In this document: one piece after another, positions 1-6,820 of the stretch
Numbering within the stretch: position 1 is the first letter of the stretch
How the letters are laid out: every line of letters begins with the position of its first letter
Assembly (NCBI GenBank): GCA_009602725.1
Contig: WELB01000006.1
Span: 1,369,308 to 1,386,073 of the forward strand
DNA from: Spirogloea muscicola
Taxonomy: Eukaryota > Streptophyta > Zygnematophyceae > Spirogloeales > Spirogloeaceae
Reading direction: 5' to 3'
Length of the DNA: 16,766 nucleotides
Notes under the pieces: model-generated
Seen by the model: only the letters and a program-made list of their open reading frames with translations
Database searches by the model: none
Told to the model about the DNA's origin: nothing
Translations under genes and position numbers: made by a program

Positions 1-78
1 CCGCGCGCCCCGCGCCCCGCCCGCGCCGCGCGCCCGCCCTGGCCCCTCTCCCCGCCGCCCTAGCCCCGCCACCGCCTG

Positions 79-120
79 ACCTAAGCCCCAAGCCCTGAGC
101 CCTAAACCCTAACCCTAAGC
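79..120. repeat. Degenerate telomere-type (CCCTAAA) repeats upstream of TRB gene
   Basis: About six diverged 6-7-bp units run in a row (CTAAGCC, CCAAGCC, CTGAGCC, CTAAACC, CTAACC, CTAAGCC). They match the C-strand of the plant telomere repeat TTTAGGG. The tract ends about 10 nt before the ATG of the telomere-repeat-binding gene and contains the telobox core AAACCCTAA. Inference: it is either a telobox regulatory element in the 5' UTR/promoter or a relic of interstitial telomeric sequence. It is too short to show that the window starts at a chromosome end. Confidence 0.75.
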
Positions 121-130
121 CCGCCCCCCC

Positions 131-2978
131 ATGGGCGTGCTGAAGCAGAAGTGGACGGCGGAGGAGGAGGCGGCGCTCAAGGCGGGCGTGGATAAGTACG
201 GGCCCGGCAAGTGGCGCGCCATCCAAAAGGACGCCAAGCTCGGGCCCTTCCTCACCCAGCGCTCAAACGTCGACCTCAAGGTGCGCCCTACCGCCGTCCG
301 GGCCCCAGCTCGCAGCCAGCTCGCCCGAGCTCCCGGAGTGCAGCAGCCGAAGACCGACGTGCGGCGCGGGAGCTTCTCGTGCGAGCAGGGCACAGCAGCT
401 GCGCTCCGTTTGCAGCAATTTGCAACTCACCTGTGGGACAGGTACCTTGGCGTCGTTGTCTTGTTGGGGGGCTGGCCAGGACAAGTGGCGTAACATGTGC
501 GTGGCGCCCGGGCTCGCGCTGCCCAAGTCCTCGAGGGACGAACGGTGTCATGGCAGAGGTCGTTCACGGCGTCCCCCTCTTCCACTGGCCCTGTGCTCAA
601 CAGCCTGACACTGAGAGCGTCTTGTCTGCTCGCGAGGCGTCACTCTCATTACCGTCCGCAGATACTTGACACGACTGCTGTTCGCGACTTGGGGCTTGCA
701 GCTCGGAGCTCTGAGACGAGCACAGGAGAAAAGGTGCAAGCTGTAGAAACTGAGGGCCGAGGCCGCGTGAAAGGAAAGGCGCTAGCACGTGCGAGCTCCA
801 AAGCGTACGTAGCCTTACGTCGCTCATCTCCCCTCTAGCCATTGTCCAGATTATAGGGTTAGGAATCAGGATACTGATGCAGATCAGGAGTTTCCCTCGA
901 GGATAAGCTCAATGTGGACCAGAGGCCACTTGCTCGGCAAGCTGTCGGGTGCTCCAGAAGTTGCAAGCCACGGGTCTTCAAGCGCCGCCTCCAAGCAATG
1001 ATGCTGCTGATGATGCTGGACTTGGTACAGTGGGACTGGTCAGAGGCTAATTTCACATAAAGGCTGTGCACAAATTGACACTGTGACATTCCCATACACA
1101 CAGGCATGCGGAGTTCTTGGTCGAGGCAATTCTAGCCCTGGATGAGCCAGAGGGTTCCAGCCTTACTAGCATTGTCCAATGGGTAGAGGTGAGCAAGACA
1201 TGTGCTGGTATAATCCCTGCTTCTTGGGCATCAACATGAAGCGTTTGCTTGTGCCCTGTTGTTGTGCCAGTCTTACTGATTCGAATGGAAGGTCAACCGC
1301 ACCTCTCAGACTAAGTCGGAAAGTGGGTTGATGAAATCAGGAGAACAAGCCAGTCTCGACCACCAACAACATCAAAAAGCTGCTGCAGTCGGGCTTGAAG
1401 GCACTCACAGAGGAGGGCAAAGTAGTCAAAGTGATTCTTTTTCACAATGCACCTGGCCCTTTGCAATACACTGTTTGTGCATCATGTGGATTCACTAGCA
1501 CTTGGCCATCACCCCCCATAATAGCATCTTGCCTTGATTTTGTTGAGTAAGCAGTTTGTTGTCACATGTTGAAAACCAAGCGGCTCTTGAGTCTCTTCTA
1601 TGTTCACTGATCAGTTGAGGCATCTGCTACTGTCTCTTCCTCGCAGGAACGGCAAAATTACAAGCTTCACGAGGACTATGCCCTATCAAGGGCACTGAAG
1701 AAGCCCAGGCTTGATGCTGACAGGTCTAGGCAGGTGGTCCAGCACGGCAGTGATCGTGTGGCGAGAGTGAAGAAAGATGTCAGCAAGAAGAGCAGGTTGT
1801 GACCTTCACTACTGCTGCATGCTGTTGACTTTTGCCCTTGTCAAGCTAGGCATCCTCACATTTCAGATCTTCAAGCTCATGTCTTACTTCCTAGTGATAC
1901 TAATATGGCTTGTTCATGTACGTACATGATCCATGAAGTAGGTAGTGTCTTCATGATTGCAAACGGTGCCCATTCCTGCATGTAAGCATGATGCAGAAAG
2001 GCCGTGCATTGGTGTGCACACCTTGCTGCCTTGTGCTGTTGCGCTGAAGCAGTTGGCAATGTGGGGGCATAAAAATAGTCTGTTTTCGGCTTTCTTATGC
2101 AAGCTTGGTCGTGCCCAGGTTGGAGGAGGATGTAGCACAGGCGAGCTTGAGGACAGTGGAGGAAGCCGCGCTTGTGGCTGCCCAGGTGCCCACTTTGCCC
2201 CAGTCATCCCATGCCTGGCCAGGCCTTGGTTTGACGCTGCTCATTCGATATATCTTACTTCACTTTCTCTTACTGAGATGCTGACTTACACCCGCTGCTC
2301 TCTCTTGATCAAGGTGTGCTGTGTCCATTACGCTACGCATTCTGCTTGTAGCCGAGTGTACCGCGTTGGTCAGGTACACATGCTCTCAAGGGAGCAGAAC
2401 TCTCGCCTTTTTATCTTTGCAGGCAGTTGCAGAGGCAGAGGAGGCAGCAGCAGCTGCTGAGCTGGCTGCTCGGGAGGCCGAGGCAGCAGAGGCAGAGGCT
2501 GCAGGTCAGTGCTGTACCTGCTACCTGAACACGCAAAGGGTGCTCCATGCTACCTTGACATGTTTGGTTAGCCAGATCTGTGTTGTTTACATCCACAAGA
2601 ACGTCATCTGGTCATGGTGCCGGGGGCCTCTTTGTCCCTTTCAGCGTGACTTGCTCAATCAAGTGACAGAGGCCCTCGAGGGCTCCTTATTCCTACTCTA
2701 CAGTGCCACTTTTGCAATGCCCTCGCCAATTTGGCGGATGGAGATAGATCATGCAAGTAGCAAGTCTGTTGAGGTCGGCTTGCACTGAAGTTGGCAACTG
2801 TGATAAGCGACTGATTGACTTGCGCTTCCTGTGACCAGCTGCAGAGGCTGCAGCAGAAGCAGCGGCTGCAGCAGTTCGGCCTCCCAAAAAGCGAGTGGCA
2901 GCAGCAGGAGCCAGCAGCTCTGCTGTTGCACCCTCCATGGCTATGCAAGTCGCGAGTCCCAAGCCAGTCCAAGTGTGA
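131..2978 (+). CDS. TRB: Telomere repeat-binding factor, single-Myb-histone (TRB/SMH) family
   Basis: Supported exons: 131-280, 480-about 558 (donor unsure), 1104-1188, 1341-1430, 1647-1795, 2119-2185, 2423-2504 and 2839-2978 (TGA). All junctions from 1104 onward are GT-AG and phase-consistent. Residues 1-56 form a telobox-type Myb domain ([24 protein letters not shown] then DKWRN across intron 1). Exons 1104-1430 encode an H1/H5 winged-helix domain ([18 protein letters not shown], then [19 protein letters not shown]). The tail is an Ala/Glu-rich probable coiled coil ending in a basic RPPKKRV nuclear signal. In plants this family binds double-stranded TTTAGGG repeats and promoter teloboxes, interacts with telomerase and recruits PRC2. 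The start is the first ATG and gives the canonical family N-terminus. The linker between the Myb and H1 domains is unresolved: a small exon near 700-731 or one at 958-1024 is possible, or none. No TGTAA polyadenylation signal was seen close downstream. Confidence 0.9.
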
Positions 2979-4323
2979 GGGACCTCCACAGATCGAAATT
3001 GTACAGACAGCAGCAGTTAAAGGGCCAGACTAACAGAAAGTTGTACGACAATATCACCAAGGAAGTGCGCAAGGTCCTGAGCCACGGGCAGGTTGGAGCA
3101 GCTGCCCATACCGATGGCCATTGTTGAGCAGCCTGTCATGCCCACCAGGGTAGCCAGCCTCTCGCACACAACAGCAAGCAAAGTGCCAGGAGTTGGCGCT
3201 TGATGAGTAGGCAAGAAGCTGAGACTTGTCCATGAAGCAGCTTGCTGAAGCGGTGTGACACGCAGGCCAGCCTCATGCAGGTCTATGCTTGCCGACCAAG
3301 AGGCTGGTCGCTACAATGGTGGGTGGCCGTGAAGAGCCTGGTAGTAGAGTACATGCTAGCATGGCCTTGCCGGCACCACCACGTGCGAGGGGCCTCAGTT
3401 GCCCTGCAGCGCTGCGTGCCCACTTGCTCCTTGGCTGCTCGAAATCCTAACCCCCTCATTTTCTGCCAGTCTCAAAGGGGAATGTGCACAGAGCACGCAA
3501 AATTTGAGTGTAGTCATGAATCTCAGTGGGGCATGGGTGTTGACAAGTTGGCAGCAGATTGCCTGGCCAGTCGCCATTGGCATCGTCAAAGGGGCAGCCT
3601 TTGTGCCGGATGACCACAGAGCTGGGGGCCATGCTGCAGCAGAATGGGGCCCTGCAGAGTGCCAGCTTTACTGGGTGCATGCGCAGGCCAGCAGGACCGA
3701 TCACAGCGATGCATGCCACAGGAAGGGGCCTGACGTTCCCACTGGCCTCACCATCCTGCAAGCAGCCGTGCGTGCCATGCGTGCCGGGCGGGTGCTTTGA
3801 CAGGCTAGCCCAAAGCGATTGAATCGACAAGGATCACTCGTTCAACTTGGGCTGTGAGGCAGGGGGTGGCAACCAGGCTATACTCATGCATCAGAGTGCT
3901 GGGCGCGCACCAAGCCAGGCTACTGACGGACGGGGTGGTGCCAGACTACCTGGGGGGGTGCCGCAGGTAGATATGTTATTGCTCACGTGTGGGGACATCT
4001 GTCGTGTTTTCGTCCTGTGACCTTAGCCCCTCCCGAGAGTTCTACTATGGTCTTCTCTCAAACAGTGCACTGGCCAGTGCACTGTTGGGTCTCCCTCTCC
4101 ATTCGTGCGCACGGCGCACTCGTATCTTGCGGGCTGGCTTTTCACAGCCCTCGCCCCTTCTTCGTTGGAACAGCCATGGCCTTACTTTGGACTTCTGTAG
4201 TGCTGTTCCACTCTTTGCCGCTCCACAGGCAGCTTGTGCGGGAGGAAGAAACACCTCCTCCAGCGTGAGAAGCAGGAACAGCGTTGGCATTCCCCCTCAC
4301 AGCCAGTGCCTCACAGCTGTTAC
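2979..4323. other. Intergenic stretch without recognised gene
   Basis: This stretch follows the TRB stop codon. Its start is presumably TRB 3' UTR. Open frames here (for example 3399-3800 on + and 3456-3830 on -) show no domain, no low-complexity pattern typical of the host exons and no splice-consistent continuation, so I annotate no gene. The only structure that stands out is the palindrome at 4061-4086. Confidence 0.5.
4061..4086. repeat. Perfect 26-bp palindrome
   Basis: AACAGTGCACTGG is followed immediately by its exact reverse complement CCAGTGCACTGTT, with no spacer. Symmetry stops at the flanking bases A4060/G4087. No gene is recognised around it. It could form a cruciform, be a dimeric protein-binding site or be a transposon relic; function is unknown. 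Confidence 0.9.
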
Positions 4324-5290
4324 TGCCAGGGTGAGGCAGTGGCTGGGGGAGGCCAGCGCGGAGGGTTTAGCACTTCCAGTGTAAGGCAGTGGCTGGGAGA
4401 GGCATCCCCGATGAAGGAAAGAACGAATCTTCCGGTAGAGGGCGATGGCTGCAATGGGCCAGCCAGAGAGGGGAATGAAGCTAGTCCGAAGGGGCCAGAA
4501 AAAAATAAATGCTCGCCCATGGAGAAGAAAAGCGTGTGTATTATTATTATGTGTGTATTTATTATTATAGAGAAGAGGGGCTGGCAAAGCCAGCTCAAAA
4601 AGAATGGACAATGTCCAAAGCCGAAGAAAGAGGTGCCGAAAAAGGACTACACGACCAAACAAGACAAACGCGCTGTAGCACACGGTGGCTCGAGTGGCTA
4701 CCGGACGCTCAATGCCCCCTGCTGAGCAGCCGTAGGTCAGAGTAACAATGTGCAAGGAGAGAGGCTCTTCCAGGAGAAGAAGTGGCACTCCCAACGGGGG
4801 CAAGGGCTGTGCCAGCCCGAAAAGAACTGACAAAAGGTCCGAAGGGGGCCAAATGACGGAGGGGCCTGGAGCACTTGGCAGCTACGAAGGGGCCTGAAGA
4901 TGCTGAAGAAGAGGCTGGGAGAGAGAAGGCGCGCGGGGAGCATGAATTGAAAGGGAGGCCAATTCAAGCCAATACATTGTTCAGGCAGAGTCAAAGGCTG
5001 GGAGAGGCGAGCCACCAGGCAATCTGGCAGGCGCTTTCTTCAAAGGGATGAACAAGAGAGGCAGACACTTTCCAGGAGAAGGGGGGATGGCTGTGACTCG
5101 GGCAGGGGCAGGAGGGGATGAACAGGCTGCCGAGGGTGACTGGCAGACTTCCAGGCCATATATAGAATCACCAGGCCCCTCCTTTAGTTTCCTCTCGAAC
5201 ACGACGACGCCGTCTCTAAAGAGAAAGCGCGGCCAGATTGACTGGTGGCTGGGAAAGGCCAGCCCAAAAGAATGGACAAGGTCCGAGGGA
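4324..5290 (+). repeat. Degenerate interspersed repeat family
   Basis: A module built on TGGCTGGGAAAGGCCAGCCC, followed by AAAAGAATGGACAAGGTCCGA, recurs in diverged form. The clearest copies are near 4457-4499, 4577-4620, 4804-4850 and 5246-5290. The first half alone appears near 4331 and 4389. A second submotif (CTTCCAGGAGAAG) occurs near 4768 and 5070, and related GCCACCAG.CAATCTGGC segments lie in opposite orientations at 5010-5045 and 5225-5252. Spacing is irregular (about 60-450 bp), so this is a cluster of decayed elements rather than a clean satellite. The last copy lies inside the intron-like insertion in the viral MutS fragment. I see no transposase or RT coding sequence. Confidence 0.65.
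4534..4569. repeat. GT/ATT microsatellite
   Basis: GTGTGT followed by ATTATTATTATT, repeated as a GTGTGT-ATTT-ATTATTAT pair, makes two short AT-rich simple-sequence blocks in tandem. They sit within the 4.3-5.3-kb repeat cluster between two copies of the family module. Confidence 0.85.
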
Positions 5291-5561
5291 GCTTGAGTGC
5301 GAACGACTAGGACTAAGACATCAGCCAGGGAACGCTCAGTAACCTAAAGCACACAGAGAGATGGCAGACCCTAACATTACTCATGTCTTTTATGAGAGTG
5401 TACACATTGTGGAGGTGGGTTGTAAAGACAAAGTTCACAGCCCTCTCTGCTAGCGTAATAACGCTCGACGTGAATATGGCGGACCCGGACGTGTGCTCTG
5501 TACCGTGCGTTATCTCGTCAGCAAGAACGAGCGTCCTACCGTCGGCTCTCTTTAGTATGCG
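5140..5561 (-). pseudogene. mutS: MutS7-like mismatch-repair ATPase, C-terminal fragment (giant-virus-like), interrupted
   Basis: On the minus strand, 5561-5344 encodes the end of a MutS ATPase domain. It starts ILKRADGRTLVLADE (Walker B, Asp-Glu), continues through HGTEHTSGSAIF, and reaches the H-loop FTTHLHNV and then CHLSV. After a 128-nt interruption (5343-5216) the same protein resumes at 5215-5140 with FERKLKEGPG and YGLEVC, the typical motif after the ATPase core. Removing the interruption restores the frame exactly. The wording THLHxV...YGLEVC resembles MutS7 proteins of giant viruses and octocoral mitochondria more than eukaryotic MSH2-6 (family knowledge, not a search). The N-terminal mismatch-recognition, core and Walker A parts are absent, as is everything after YGLEVC. 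It is joined at about 5560 to an RPB2 fragment on the same strand. I regard it as a non-functional remnant. Confidence 0.8.
5216..5343 (-). other. 128-nt intron-like insertion in MutS fragment, candidate introner
   Basis: On the minus strand the insertion begins GTTACTGAG, ends in a pyrimidine run TTTCTCTTTAG, and splits the AGA codon between CHLSVCF and DGVVVFERK (phase 2). The pentamer TTTAG stands directly before the insertion and again at its 3' end, like a target-site duplication that supplies the 3' splice site. Inside is a hairpin GGCTGG-CCTTTC-CCAGCC and a copy of the repeat module clustered at 4.4-5.3 kb. Known biology: introners in several algae create introns by insertion with target duplications. 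That this is one is inference. A plain MITE insertion that happens to have GT/AG ends is the alternative. Confidence 0.7.
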
Positions 5562-6819
5562 TGGGCTATTAAACAGTCGTACTCCATCTCCCCAAATCTC
5601 AGCCCTCCGCCTTTGGACCTCCCAGAGATAGGCTGCCTACTCATCATGCTCTTAGATCCCCCTGCCCTCACATATATCTTGTCAGCCGCCTGATGTCTGA
5701 GGGCCATGTAATACACGACCCCCATTGCAACTGGAGTCTTTACCATCTCTCCTGTTGTCCCAAGTATAACTGCCTCCGTGTCTCTCATGCGCATTATGTC
5801 CGCTATTTGCCTCATGTTTCTCCTCAGAAAAGGTGTGCCATCTTCGAACGTCCCGTTTATGCTGCATGATTTGCCCAGGACCCCCTCTATGAGCTGCCCC
5901 ACGGTCATCCTACTCGGTATAGCATGCGGGTTAATAATGATGTCTGGAGTCACACCGTCCTTCGTGAACGGCATGTCTTCTTCGCTCATTATCATGCCCA
6001 CAACGCCCTTTTGCGCGTGCCTAGAGGCTAACTTGTCTCCCAGCCTTAGCTGCCTCTCTTCAGTGAAGGTTATGTCGAGAATTGTCTGCCCAGCGCTAGT
6101 AGCTCTGCTCTTGACAGACAGGATCCTGGGAGAGGACAGCATAGACCTGGCTTCTAGCAGTTTTCTCTCTGCTTTGCCAGAGATAGCAGTCCATACACCC
6201 TTTTTGCCGCCAATCTCTTCCCAAGTATTATCAACAGTGAGATGAGTAGTCTTGTAAACAACAGATGAGAACATGCCCCTTTCCAGGCAGGACTTCTTCA
6301 CAATTACTGCATCTTCCTGGTTGTATCCGGTAAGAGACATAATACACGTGACAAGGTTTATGCCATTGGGGTCGCTGTCGTAACCCATCTCTCTCCCTAT
6401 CATAGTTGATACGAGGGGCTTCTGCAGCATGGTGCATGCCTTCTCGTACCAGCCAAAAGTGGGCGTTTGTAGCCTGTTCTGAAGCGGCTGCTTGCAAGCC
6501 CAAGGTCTTAACTTCCCCCTGCTTATATGGAGGGACTGCTTAATCATGGACGAGGCAAAGACGTTCCTTGCTGACTGATTGTGCTCAGGGAATGGTATTA
6601 GAGACGCTGCAAGACCGAGCATTGTACACGGGTGTATCTCCATGTAGCGCGTGCTGCTCCAATTGTAGTCATAGCCCAGTGCAGTTGATTTGCCTTCGTG
6701 GTCCTCTTCAGGGTCTATGTACCTTATCGTCCCATTCTTTACCATAATCTTCCAAGGCCTAATGTCATCCCAGTCCACAGGATGGTCCTCTACATTTAGA
6801 ACGGGCTTTATAGGCCTCC
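5552..6819 (-). pseudogene. rpb2: RNA polymerase subunit 2 (RPB2) fragment, giant-virus-like, truncated at both ends
   Basis: An uninterrupted minus-strand frame runs from the N at 6820 to TAA at 5554-5552 (about 420 codons, no intron). It covers the hybrid-binding to near C-terminal part of the large RPB2/beta family. It enters with RPIKPVLNVED and shows QSARNVFASSMIKQSL, GYNQEDAVIV, GDKLASRHAQKGVVGMI (about 6042-5990), PDIIINPHAIPSRMTVGQLIE and SGRSKGGGLRFGEMEYDC. The subunit forms part of the active centre of DNA-dependent RNA polymerase. The frame leaves the family abruptly after LIAH, where the next residues should continue AHGA; the C-terminal zinc ribbon/clamp is missing and MutS sequence begins. 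Lower GC, absence of introns in an intron-rich locus, divergence from a eukaryotic Pol II sequence and the MutS7-like neighbour suggest a nucleocytoplasmic large DNA virus. The upstream end is lost at the N. A possible start at GTG 6778 is not biologically meaningful, because homology extends past it. Confidence 0.85.
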
Positions 6820-6820
6820 N
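6820..6820. other. Ambiguous base at composition break
   Basis: A single N separates the viral RPB2 frame on the left, still open when it reaches the N, from very GC-rich host-like sequence on the right. It may be one uncalled base at a true insertion boundary or a placeholder for an assembly gap. Flanking bases GGCCTCC/CCGAGGGCC are partly complementary, so a sequencing-difficult hairpin is also possible. Confidence 0.9.

Noticed and set aside
1-120. Window start as a true chromosome end
   Set aside because: Only about 40 bp of degenerate repeats are present and non-telomeric C-rich sequence lies to their left, so a telomere is not shown.
1914-1929. 16-bp palindrome TCATGTACGTACATGA in a TRB intron
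   Set aside because: Its length is less exceptional than the 26-29-bp palindromes and it shares no core with them.
3399-3830. Overlapping open frames of 120-130 codons on both strands
   Set aside because: They shadow each other, have no motif and lack host exon-like composition; probably chance in intergenic DNA.
4234-4725. Plus-strand 163-codon open frame in the repeat cluster
   Set aside because: It runs through the ATT microsatellite (giving poly-Ile/Tyr) and the repeat modules; no family resemblance or splice-linked exons.
4680-4745. tRNA-like string GGTGGCTCGAGTGGCTACCGG
   Set aside because: The D-arm-like start is not followed by a matching anticodon stem or a TTCGA-type T-loop, and no acceptor pairing was found.
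4297-4833. Minus-strand open frame of 178 codons through the repeat cluster
   Set aside because: It starts at a non-ATG codon, its residues are translations of the repeats (the same PSHCLTL/SQPLP pattern recurs), and no domain is visible.
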